Made by a program: the position numbers and the translations under genes. Of a stretch of DNA of 64,000 nucleotides, positions 46,313 through 57,177 are shown piece by piece; positions within the stretch are counted from its first letter, which is position 1, and every line of letters begins with the position of its first letter. The DNA is taken from contig OZ021729.1 in assembly GCA_963978545.1 (NCBI GenBank), forward strand, positions 80,764,670 through 80,828,669, read 5' to 3'. Source of the stretch: Linyphia triangularis (Eukaryota; Arthropoda; Arachnida; Araneae; Linyphiidae). A model generated the notes under the pieces. It saw only the letters and a list, made by a program, of their open reading frames with translations. It did no database searches and was not told the origin of the DNA.

Positions 46313-49300
46313 ATGGGAGAATACTATCAAAGTAAGCTCATTACAGTATTATTATTTAAAAATCTGTATTAAGTACAGTTGCAACTTATTTATCTTTTTT
46401 AATTCCTTAAAGTAAATAATCTAAAGAATTTTTGGATTTTCAACTGATCGGTTGATCACTTCTAATTTAGATTAAAATGATAAAATCTGCTAATCTGTTC
46501 TGCAGCTTATTCTTATTAAAAATGCTCTGCATTTATGAAAAGAAAATGGTTTATTTACTTTCTTATTAGTAGCGCCGTTAGATTTTTTTTTTCCTGGTAT
46601 GGTATCCATTTGCTGCCATTTTGACATGGCGTGTCTTGATCTTTTTAAAGTATCTCTTTAAAATCTTTTATTTCTTCGAAATAATATGTTTAAGTTTGGA
46701 TCCTTTTGAAATCTAGTAAATGTCTGTATCGTTCCGATACGTACTTTTCGTTTGTACGTATGGACACTCGATTTTACTTGTAAAGCTATAATGTGAAGAA
46801 CTACTAGTATAATAATCATTCGTTTTAAATAGAGGCTTCAAGACAACTTTTCTCGAAGATACCTAATTTTCAATTAAAACGTGTGCTTGCATTTTGGATT
46901 ATTAAAAAGTTATGTGCTCGGATTTTTTTTTTTTTAATTTCTACTTCTTGATAGTTCATCATTAAAATCGTAATGTTTCTTAGCTGTATTGAATGTATCC
47001 TCTTAGAAATTGCGATCTGTAATGGAATAAATTTGCGATCTCACTCTTTTAAAGAAATATTGTACTTACGGCGGATTGTTAAAATCAGCTTAATGACTTA
47101 AAGCAATACAAACTAGTATTTTAATGTTGCTAGGCATAATTTTTCAAAAAATAAAAGTGATACATTTAAGCATGAATACTAAGTTAAAAGTTATAAAAAC
47201 ATTGTATTCTAATTATTTAATTGCCATAATTGAAATACATGCCTTAAGTTTACTTTTGAATTGTTTTGTTTAATAGGTCTGAGAAAATAACATACTTGAA
47301 TTTATAAGACAGTTTTGTTTTTATTCACTGGCTTTAAAAAAAAACGAACCTAATTGTTTATTGATGTATAGGAAGTTTTAATTTGTAATAAGTTTAATTT
47401 ATCGTTTGTTTAGTTGTAATTATCAAATAACTTCTTTATTGAATAAGATTTAAAATTTTGTTTTTGACATTAATTTCTGTTTCATGTCGCCCCAGCTTTT
47501 TGAAGTGCCCTAAAGAGTAATTTATCTAGGACTTACTTTCTTTTGCTTAATGTTTATACAATTTCTGCTTTTTAATTCTCTCCCAATTTTTGAATGTGCC
47601 AAAAAGTGTAAAATATATCTATTTACTTTCTTTTGCTTAATACTAACTTCTAATGTCAAAAGACTATATATTGTAAATAATAATATTAATGCTGTTTGCA
47701 AAAAATTTAAATGATTTTTTTTTTCTTTTGCTATTTCAACATTTAATATGCCATGTAAAAAGTTATTTTAAACTGATACATTTTTTCTTTTTCTTGCAGG
47801 TAGGAAAAATAAATGGGAAGATATTCGTGTAAGTTATTTTTTGGAACTTTTTATTTCTTAGCTATTGATTTGTGTTAGTTTTGATTTGATTAAATTTTAT
47901 AATTATTGCAATCTCAGTTTTGTAAACGTAATTTATGTAACATATCATAAAGAAAGAAAAAATAAATGTTTCAAATGTAGTGTTATGTGCTAGTTAATTT
48001 TTATAGCTTTAGCTAGGTACTTAAGTTTTATAAATCTTGCTCAATGCTAGGTAAAGGTTGAACTAACTTGAAGCTGGTCATGGTCAATTTGCTTAGTTGA
48101 TATGCTTTTGTTTAGTTGAGACTGACATATCGTTAAATGTTTGAAAAAGTTAAAATATAGCTATGAAGTTATCTGTAATTAGTTGCCAAGCTTCAAAATT
48201 TGGCCTCACTTCAAAGAGAAAAAAAAATACAAAACTGGGTTTAACTTCATTTGCATATTTGTTAATATTGTATGTTTGATTAAAGTTTGACTTCTAAAAT
48301 TTTTTGATTTAAGTAGGCTATGAAGTTTTCTAAGTAATTGAGTCCATGAAGTAATTAGTTGTTTCTAAGCTTTAAAATCTATCCTTACTTTGAAATTAAA
48401 AAAAAAAAAAAAAAAAAATGCTGCCATTGTCAAACATAGGACAGCTCATGGGAAACACAACACTGATTTCTGCTTTTTTTAATATAACTTTAAAAAAAAA
48501 AATACAAAACTGTGTTTAATTTGGTTTGCCTATTTGTTAATATAGTGTTCATTTAAAGTTAGACTTCTGAAATTTTTTTAAAAATTCTGGATTTTGCTGG
48601 TTTTTATTACTTTTGTATAGACTCCAGCAATTGTACCTTTTATAATTTGTAAAGTACAATAGATGTCTATACTTCGAATGCTCCTCTTAAACAATTTTCG
48701 TTTGGGGATGTTGGTATTGTTACTCGATTTTTATTGAGAAATATTGACAATACTAGTAACAATTTTGAAACTTCATTTATAAGCATTTTCATAACTGGAA
48801 TTCTCTAAAATTTCAAAATTTAAACAAAATTGCTTAGTTCAGTCATATATCGCCTTGTTTTAGAATTATGGTTGAATGCAAGTTTTTGCTCTTTATTAAC
48901 AACATGATACTTTTTCTTTGGGAAGAATCGAGCAAAAGACAATGCTTTGCTATTTTGGCCATAGTATTGCTTGAAAAAATGTGTTTTTATACCAGGTATA
49001 ACCAAAGTAAGATCATTGTCAATGTTTGAAGAGAAAATAAATCTGTTACTGTAATAGTGTTTTTTATATGGCTTTGTTAAAGCCTTCATAATTTATTTAA
49101 TGATCCTTATTTTTTTATTTTTTTTCCCCCCTATGAGGTCTGCATGATATAGGTTTGTTAATTTTTATTGTTGTTTTACAGGATGATCATGCTCGTGACA
49201 GTCCGCCTCAAAACCCACTCTTGCTGTTTTGCGACTTGATTTTGAAGTATGAGAAGTATAAACCGCACAAAGAAGTAAGCCTGTTTGCGAATTGGCAACA

Positions 49301-51704
49301 TTTATTTCTACTTCTGAACTTAAAGTAAATCTTGTACATTACCAGTTCGTTTGTGTTTTATTTTTTTTACTGAAATTTTGTATCTTGAAATTCAAAATAT
49401 CATAACTAGTTTTAACACTGATGTTGTATTTGGCATTTATGAAACTTGAGTACAATACTGTTGAGAGAGAGAAAGAGCTCTTTCTCAACACTGTTGTCCT
49501 CAAGATTCAGTTTGTCTTTTTAAATAGGGCTCCTACTCCATGAAAAAATTATATTTCCTTCTTCAAAGTTATTAAATTACTTCTTGAATTTGGGAAATTA
49601 AGTCTATAGAAAAGAATGCTATCTTTTTGTTATTTAAAATACGACTTTGCGTTTTGCATCCCATTTAGTTTTTGCTTTAACCCATTGACGGTCATGCACG
49701 TATATATATGTCTTAGGATCCCCAGTTTTTCTAGCAATGCACAACATTTTTAAGTTTATAAATATAATTTAAAATAAGAAATATTTTAGTTATTTTTATA
49801 AGGATGATAGTCTATAACCTATCTAAAACAAAACAAATAAAAAATAATTACAAAAATTTTGTATTTGAATTAGAAATATGATTTAAAAATTATTGCAGGG
49901 AAAACAACTGGAGAATTTCGCCCATTCCCATGACCGTCAGTGGGTTAATCTTCCTGGTGTTCATAAAAAAAAAAAAATATTTAACGCTTCCAAACTATAT
50001 ATATTAATGTTAGTCAAACTCATTATTTGAGACAAAATTTAAAGGTGTTGGAAAAAAATTCCTTGTGTTAAAACAAAATGTCCGAGTGATCGAATTTCAG
50101 AGAAATTGCTGCGAAATTAGCTGAAGCGCGAATTTAGAAAGCATCCTTCCCAAAACTAGTTATGAAATGTCACGTATCACTCTTGTATGCTGCAGTAAGT
50201 TTAGAAACTGAACTTAGTTACATTTGCGTGTTGAATCGTGTCAATATGAGTTGGAAACAGCAATCATTATCGTTAGAAACAAAACATTTTAAATACAATG
50301 GATGATAAATTTTTCATTTAAAAAAAATAATAATAAATTGTGGCACTTTATCAGCGATTTAAAAATATATATATATATAAAAAAAAAACCGGGAAAAGAT
50401 GGAACCTGGTAATGCTGTAAATCAATTTGAACTTGCAAATAAAAGGATGTGGACCAGCAAAATAAATGACGTGAACTTAAAACAGTAGTTTTAAATATAC
50501 TGATAACTGGCAATTTATATCTGTATTGATTAGATGAAAAGGAATTCAATTATATACACAAAATAGATTTTAAAACTTATTCAATGGGTATTTATCGAAT
50601 GTAAAATACTGAAATCAAACTTAAAAAGTATCTTATTTGTTATATTTTGTTTTTCTCTTCTATGGAAAAACTAAATATCATAACATAATTATTTAAAATT
50701 TAGCTTCTATTAGGTAGCATTGGATATTGTGGGTCATAATTTCTTAACTATCATGTCAACTTAGTTTTATTAATATCAAAATTGTTTTCCTTTTGAACAA
50801 AACTGATTTTTCAATTATGCTGTTTAGTTTTTACTCGGCAGTGGTTGTCACTACGATTTTAATTATTGATTTTTTTAATGAGGTATCCTATCCTATGTGT
50901 TATCCTATCAATCGTTTTCAACATAAGCCTAGTTCTTCATATTGGGATGTATTTATTTTTTGAGTTGGAATCCTGTTTGTGATTTGAGATGTGGTGAGAA
51001 CAGATGTTAATTGTTTCTTTACCATTGAACAGCAACCTCATCGAGCCCTGACTGCCCTCAGAGCTTTTCATGGTGGCCTCAATCGCCGGCATGCTGTGTT
51101 CACATCCATATCTTAATACACCATTCTGTAATTAAATCAATGGTAATGTTATATTAGAGGAATGTGGACATTTTTAGATATGTACATCTAAATGTGTGTG
51201 ATATTGTGTCTCTATTTGGAAGAGGGTAAAAGGCTTTCTACCTGTTTTGAAAATTTAAAGTGTAGCATGCTTGTCTTTGGTAAGACAAGAATTATTTCTT
51301 AGTTTTTTTTTGTTTTTTTTTAATTTCATGGTTAAGTAATAGTAATATTTAAATTTACTTTTAGCCAGTTGGTTTGCACGCATACATCGAGAATTTATAA
51401 GCAAAATGACCTTTATTTAAAGTAGAAGGTATTCTTACTGGAATCAAAGGATTAAAAATAGTAAACGAGCAAGATTTAATAACTTATTTTGACACTAATT
51501 GCATGTTGTTCAACTTGTACTTATTTGCGATGCAGTGTACAGATTTACAAACAGGTCATTAAATTATGTATATGAGGTTTAGTTTTTAATATGGAACATA
51601 AGTTGCAGTCACCAAAAAAATAAAATTATCCTTTCCAATAAGCTTTTCTGTTTTCACTAATGGATAGCTTTTCTTAAATTTATATAGATTTTCTTGGTTT
51701 TTTT

Positions 51705-51740
<36 letters not shown>

Positions 51741-54700
51741 TTTTTTTTTAAAGGAAATTTGTCAGTTTTGAGATAGTTTATTACTGTGTGCAAAGCTGCC
51801 CTTTTCCCTCAATTTTTTATTTTTTTATTTTACTAGAGGGAAGAAAGCATTGTGTTAGCTTAGAAGGTGAATTGAGAAGCTTGCTCAAAATTCACTAGTT
51901 TTGTTTCTTTACTTCCCTCAACTCTGAAAAAAATTTGGATGTGTATGGAATATAAAAAGTTTTGTGTGTTTGCAAATGTTTGAGGTGTTGTGTTTTAATA
52001 ACACTTCAAAGAACTATTTTTTCCATAGAAATTGTACTCATTTAAAAATAATAAAAAAATCTTGGCTGGCTGACAATTACAAAAACTGCTAAGCATATTT
52101 TGGCTATGCATTGTAATTAGTGTAACATGTTGATTTTTTAAACACAAGCCTTAGTTTTCTTACCTGCCTAAAGATGTGTTACTCTTTTGTACTCATTTCT
52201 CTAATGCAGGGGTCGATAGACCACAGCTCTTTTCGAGAATATTCAACCGATATTCGAGTAACTCAACCTAAGACTAAACTGATATGGCAATACATGTAGT
52301 AATTAATGTGGGCTTTGTTTGGGTAAACCCAACATAAACTTACTGTGTAATCTCAAACTTGGAAAATGCAACAAACACAGACGAGTAGGAGGGATTGGTT
52401 ACAATGTTCTCAAATACCAACTTATAATCAGCGTCCACAGTGCCCCATGGCATCTTCACAGTCAAAATACGGAACAATCAGAATACTCAATGGGAGTGCG
52501 CCTACCATGAGTCTGTATCAGTTGCATCGAGCTTTTGTTGACGTTCGTTGTCCTCTCGTCTTTGCCTGGGGTAGATAGCACCTTTCACTCTAATCTTTTC
52601 ACCTTTGCATGGTCTTTTAAAACACTTTGTTCATGATTTATTATATTTTTGAAAAATATGGCGCCTAAAAGGAGGTGAAAAATTTATGAAAAAAAAAGTT
52701 TTTATTTAAAAAAGAATATACGGAATTGTATGTGTTTATTCCAAGCCAAAATTAACTACTGACTTGTCACATCTGGCATGATTTGTATACTGTAAAAATA
52801 ATATAAAAATGTTTCCAGTTAAAAGCTGATATTGCTATAACTTATATTTATTTTGCAGCTCTTTAAAAATTTTTGCAATTCTGATTATTGAATGTTTTGC
52901 TCTTAGCACAGAAAAGTCAGCCGACCCCTGCATTAATTATTTACCACATAATTTCAGATTTTTAATGAAGGATAAATACTTTTTTCTTTTTCAGAGTTGA
53001 TTGGACTTCCCTTCAAGTTTATCTTTCGTATATTTTTTCGCAACTACTTCTGATTGACTTGGAAGTCGTAGCTGTGTTGTAACAATTTCAATTATTATTT
53101 TTCAGGTTGGCTTAAAACCGTTTACTTTATTAAAAATTTCTGATTTTGTTTGTAGGAAATGAACGAAGGATCCTACTCCCCACCCGGCTCCGAGAGAACT
53201 AACGACAGTTATTCTTCAGAAAGTGATAACAGTTTTAATGATAATAGTTACAACTCCAATGATGATAGCAAAGCTGCAGATAATGGTATGGATTTTAATT
53301 AACTTTATTTTTCATGTCATTTTTTTTTTTTTGTACCATTTTTTAAACCATATATATATCAGGGTTCTCACGGTCATTAAAATTTCTTAATATTTTTGAA
53401 CTGGTTTTCAAGGTCTTGGAAATGCTTAGAGGTGCCTAAAAGTCCTTGAAAATGGTTAGAGGTCCTTAAAAGTCCTTCATTTTTGTGGATGTTGTGCCCA
53501 TTTGCAAAAGTTATAAAAATACAACTCAGACTTGCTATCACCACATGACTGCCACTTATCTGCACTGTATCAAAATTCTCTGTCATATTTGTATTACACA
53601 TCCACCAACTTGTAACTTTTTTGGTAGAATATATTTTATTAAAAATTTATATATAGATATGATGCCTGAAAACAAATTTTCAAAGTTCCTTAAAAACAAT
53701 ATATAGGTCTTTAAAAGTCATTGATTTTCATTCTGTGATTTGAGTGGGAACCCTGTATATATGCCCCAAATGTTCGGCTTTTTCGACTAGATTTCAATAC
53801 TTTGGATGCAGCTTTAAAAAATATTCGAAAACTGGTTTTAAATAGGCATCAGTAAAGTTAATATAGTAATAAGTGGATTTTTACTTCTGAAATATTTTTA
53901 TTTTTTTTTCTTGTTTTCATCACTTTTGCAGGGATAAGTTTCTTCCGCCATGTGGCGGAATTCCGCTTTTTTAATTTTTTAGAAAAAAAAGAATTCCACT
54001 TTTGCAAAGAAAGTTTCGCTTTTCTAATTCCTGAAAAAAATTCGTGTTTTCCCGCTTTTTCTATCCCACGGAAAAATAACTTTTTTCCTAAGGCTGAACC
54101 GCGAAGCAAATTCACTTCCGAAAGATCGGGAAACCTATCGCTCGGGGGTCGCATCACATTCCTGCCTTATTCCTGCTCCAAGTACGAAAATCCACTGAAA
54201 TGCATTTTTTTAGTTAGATTGGCGCTCAAACTCGCATTTTGTACATTTCCAACTGCGCCGAAATTTGATCCTTTTGTGTCATTTTTTTCTCTGCTCAAAA
54301 TGTAAATTCCTTCTTGCGATTTCACGCGATTAACGTATACTAATAATGCGCTTGCTTCCAAGTCTGACATCCACGGAACTATCGTTTATTTACGTTAGTA
54401 TGTGTTGCTTGTTTTCGTTAAGCGTTGCGCTGATGTAATGTCCGCTACTGCCGAGATTTGTGTGGCTAGGACGTGCGTTATCGCTGTGATTTAGATTGCT
54501 GTGGTGACCATTTTCCCGGAGTATTACACCGATAAAACAATGTTATTGCTTAGAATTGTTCCAGTATCTTCGGCGCTAACGCTGATATTTACGTTTTTGT
54601 GATGGGCATTTTTGTTGTGTGCTACCCTGTTGTAAAATCTGATATTTGTACCGATGTTACCGAAAGAATGTTGATATTACCGTGATGAATTGCGCTATCG

Positions 54701-57177
54701 CCGAGATTTTGTGATTGTAATTTTCATCGAGTTACGCCCATACAATAGCGTTATTGTTGAGAGTTGCTCCGGTATATTAGGTTCTAACTTTGATATTTCA
54801 GTTTGCGTGAGAGTTGTTCTCGTAGAATGCCGTACTTTGATAACATCCGATTTAACCGAAATTTGTGCAGATATCGTGGACGCTATCGCCGATACGCACG
54901 TAGTTGCGATTTTCATCTCGGCTGATATTTAGATTTTCACCGCTATTGCAAGCGCTATTGCTTTCGTTAGAGTGATGGTCATTTTCGCTGAGGTTTACTC
55001 TAATACAATACCGGCTATTACCGAGATTTTCAACACCGTTTTGTAGCCATTTGACTAGACTTCTGTAAATGCGATAGCCGTGATTAGTGCCTGTTTAAGG
55101 ATCGGTTTCGTGTGAATCTATACGAAAAATTTTATATCATTTTGTATAAAAATATTCTGAAAATTAGTCCCAATTAAAAAATTTCTAAAGAAGCTGTGTT
55201 TAATATTGTTATTTTTACTTCAATTGTATGTAAAATTGTTTTTGCTTTTTATTTTATTGAACAAGCTGAACGGTAGGAATAAAATTTAAATTAAAGATTT
55301 TAGTACTTAAAATGTAGCTTAAAAATTAGAAAACTAGGTTTAATTATATTCGGCCTGTTTGTCAATATGGTATAGTTGCTTAAAGTTGTTTTTTGACTTG
55401 TTGAAAATTTGAAGTTTTTGCCAAATTCCATCGCTTTTAAAGGATTTTTTTTTTTTTTTTTAAACTATACCATGCCTGATGACAGCACAAAGTGTATCCC
55501 TACATCTAGGTGCCTCTATTTTGAACCATTTTTCTCACGGACAGACAGAGAATTTGCAGTGTTATAAACGCACATGGAAAACCACAATTTTTTAAAGTAT
55601 AGCTTAAAATGTGTTTTACGCATAAAACGTTTTGTTTTCAGCTTTTTGATTTTTTACCAAACTCATCCCTGCTTTTGCAGGAAGTTATGTTTTTTTTAAC
55701 TTTTTGCTTTTTTCACATAAATTAAAAAAATAGTTTCATTTTGAGTAAAAAAGTAGAACTGTACTTTATACAGATTTTTTATTTCTTTCAGAATATGTAC
55801 ATGCAATTAATAATGCACCCTATTTCTATGTATATGCATAATACTACATTATTACCTCTATTATTATAGATACTTCTATTGCAGCAGATTTCACAAAGCT
55901 CCATATCAAAGAAAAGCCACAAGCAAATCCTAAAACTAATTTAAAATGTTTATATTTACCGATGGTAAAAGTTTGGGGGTAGATTTTTATAATTAGGCAT
56001 GCGCCGAATAGGGATTTTAGCTGAACCAGTAGGAGCTCTATGGCCCACCAGGGTTCATACAGCTCCTGGAAATTGATTTTATTTTTCTACGGCCCTGGAA
56101 AACTCTTGAAATTTACTTAGGACTCCTGGAAAATTTAAAAAATAGCACCTTGATTCCTGGAAAATTTTAATTTGCCTACATTTTGAATAATAAAAGGAAA
56201 AAAATGTCTAAAATCTAAGTTAATTTTTTTTTATTTCATCACACAATTTACAGAAATTTGAAAATACAATGTTAGTTCACAACTTGCCAGCTAAATAGCG
56301 CCAAGTGTATCCATGTGACTCGTCCACATGATATCTTCAGAAGCTGTTTGTGTTTTAAGATAATTTCTTTTCATAGTCCACATTAATATGCCTGGTGGTA
56401 AGTGTGTCTTTAATGACCACTGGTTGGAGTTGGAGCTATACAAGAATTGGTTGTTGCGTTCGAAGATACAAAATAATGCATTTCGTATATCTTGTCATAA
56501 AATGTTTGATATTGGAAATATGGGTGAAGCAACAATGAATTCCCATATGAAAGGGAACCACCCAAGTTTGACAGAACTTGCTGTTAAAAAAAACGATTAT
56601 AGCCAATAACGTGTGGGCACTTAAACTATTGAATCATGGATTTTCGTATAAACCATGTGAGGATATCAGAAAACTTTTTCAATCTGTTTCCTGACAGTAA
56701 AGTTGCTGTTGATGTGCCTTATAAATTTTGCCATTTTTAAAATATTGTAAAATAAAATTGTAATATTTATTGAAAATAAAATTGTGTTTCTATACAGAGG
56801 TATCCTGCAATAATAGTAAATAGGGAATAAAAAGTGTTAGACCGCCGAAGGTCCAGATATTTGGCTGAATACCGAATATTCGATGCATCCCTATTTATAA
56901 TGCTGTACTGTCATGTTCACCCCTGACTTCTTTTCCAGAAGGTGACTCCTGGGACCTGATCACGTGCCACTGTATGAAACCTTTCCGCGGTCGTCCCATG
57001 ATCGAGTGCACGCTGTGCAGCACATGGGTTCACATGTCTTGTGCGAAAGTGCGTCCCACTCATGTGCCAGACGTATTCATCTGTGCATTCTGTCGCCGTG
57101 GAGACGAGCCCCGCGACGGAGACAGCAAGCGACGCTCAGAGCGGAACCGGAGGCTGTTCACGACTCCTCACCACTGA
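46313..57177 (+). CDS. PHF13: PHF13/PHF23-like PHD-finger protein (short, 169 residues)
   Basis: Exons 46313-46331, 47800-47828, 49182-49274, 53156-53285 and 56939-57177 join in phase. The N-terminal part carries [25 protein letters not shown] sequence, matching the 'FNKFC.FVLAYAGYIP.KEE' block of vertebrate PHF13 and PHF23. Exon 5 of the join is a Ser/Asn/Asp-rich linker. The last exon gives [18 protein letters not shown] and then [17 protein letters not shown], with the C4HC3 zinc ligands complete, and ends in a basic tail. The vertebrate PHD finger binds H3K4me3, so a chromatin role is likely. The vertebrate proteins are about 300-400 residues; the long basic linker is missing here. The first two exons are the least certain, resting on splice sites and frame only. 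Large introns hold several transposons. Confidence 0.8.
46332..49181 (+). other. Introns 1 and 2 of the PHD gene
   Basis: AT-rich sequence apart from the 29-bp exon at 47800-47828. It holds two local duplications. One is about 47490-47550 against 47580-47645, both ending 'TTACTTTCTTTTGCTTAAT'. The other is about 48215-48310 against 48485-48580, with 'AAAATACAAAACTG' and 'ATTTGTTAATAT' in common. A related block recurs near 55320. A poly(A) tract lies at 48398-48418. Confidence 0.5.
49681..49944. mobile_element. 264-bp piggyBac-like MITE
   Basis: TTAA flanks both ends (49677-49680 and 49945-49948). The ends read CCCATTGACGGTCATG and, reverse-complemented, CCCACTGACGGTCATG: a 16-bp inverted repeat with one mismatch. 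There is no coding content. TTAA duplication with CCC ends is typical of piggyBac-type elements. Confidence 0.8.
51033..51116 (+). CDS. Possible alternative last exon of the PHD gene (no PHD finger)
   Basis: A good acceptor (TTTCTTTACCATTGAACAG) opens a frame in the same phase as exon 49182-49274. It encodes [20 protein letters not shown] and seven more residues before TAA (51114-51116). The base composition is GC-richer than the surrounding intron. An AATAAA lies near 51619, ahead of a long T tract. Used as a terminal exon, it would give a short protein of about 74 residues with the conserved N-terminal block but no PHD finger. It could also be chance or part of an unknown repeat. Confidence 0.4.
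   Translation, partial: QPHRALTALRAFHGGLNRRHAVFTSIS
51698..51749. repeat. T tract and (TTA)n microsatellite
   Basis: About 19 T, then repeated ATT units, then another T run. It lies in the PHD-gene intron between 49274 and 53156. Confidence 0.9.
52207..52930. mobile_element. hAT-like element, 724 bp
   Basis: The left end CAGGGGTCGATAGAC and right end, reverse-complemented, CAGGGGTCGGCTGAC agree at 12 of 15 positions. The flanking 8-mers CTCTAATG and CATTAATT match at only 5 of 8. The interior has no recognisable transposase, and the open frames there look fortuitous. The ends resemble the element at 24314. Confidence 0.6.
53360..53755 (+). mobile_element. Short hAT-like element, plus copy (396 bp)
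   Basis: The ends are CAGGGTTCTCACGG and, reverse-complemented, CAGGGTTCCCACTC. The flanks are TATATAT on both sides, consistent with, but in low-complexity sequence not proof of, a 7-8-bp duplication. It is the same family as 43270-43625 and as the longer fragment at 28270. The interior repeats 'AGGTCCTTAAAAGTCCTT'. Small open frames on both strands here are not genes. Confidence 0.7.
53929..55671. mobile_element. 1.74-kb hAT-like element with perfect 6-bp duplication
   Basis: The ends read CAGGGATAAGTTT and, reverse-complemented on the right, CAGGGATGAGTTT (one difference in 13). CTTTTG lies directly outside both (53923-53928 and 55672-55677). The first 200 bp include a CCGCCATGTGGCGG palindrome. 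The middle is filled by a degenerate repeat array (54440-55090). No transposase is recognisable. It lies in the last intron of the PHD gene (53286-56938). Confidence 0.75.
54440..55090. repeat. Degenerate direct repeats, about 210-260-bp spacing
   Basis: At least three units align. One reads 'ATTTTCCCGGAGTATTACAC...AATGTTATTG' (54510), a second 'ATTTTCATCGAGTTACGCCC...AGCGTTATTG' (54720), and a third 'ATTTTCGCTGAGGTTTACTC...ACCGGCTATT' (54981). The motif GCTAYYGCCGAGATTTT recurs at 54443, 54692, 54880 and 55013. The stretch is GC-richer than its surroundings. The overlapping open frames on both strands (about 54690-54932) are probably a consequence of the repeat. Confidence 0.6.
55994..56893 (+). 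mobile_element. 900-bp hAT element with exact 8-bp duplication
   Basis: TTTATAAT flanks both ends exactly (55986-55993 and 56894-56901). The ends are TAGGCATGCGCCGAATA and, reverse-complemented, TAGGGATGCATCGAATA, a known style of hAT terminus. A second end-like sequence, CAGGGTTCATACAG, starts inside at 56049, so another element may be nested, but its partner end is unclear. A BED-finger fragment is encoded at 56388-56609. The right end lies 45 bp before the PHD exon. Confidence 0.8.
56388..56609 (+). pseudogene. BED-type zinc-finger fragment of a hAT protein
   Basis: A 73-residue frame contains [17 protein letters not shown], then [15 protein letters not shown], then NSHMKGNHP. This is the N-terminal FND-W...C..C...G..A...SH..G..H pattern common in transposon-derived proteins. 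The first Cys of the finger pair is replaced, so zinc binding is doubtful. No catalytic domain follows, and the downstream sequence is full of stops. Confidence 0.6.

Noticed and set aside
53952..54305. A 117-residue open frame with an overlapping 99-residue antisense frame
   Set aside because: It lies inside a non-autonomous transposon, is biased to Phe and Lys, and matches no known domain.
54690..54932. Open frames on both strands over the same 240 bases
   Set aside because: They coincide with the degenerate repeat array, whose composition lacks stops by chance. There is no domain and no splice context.
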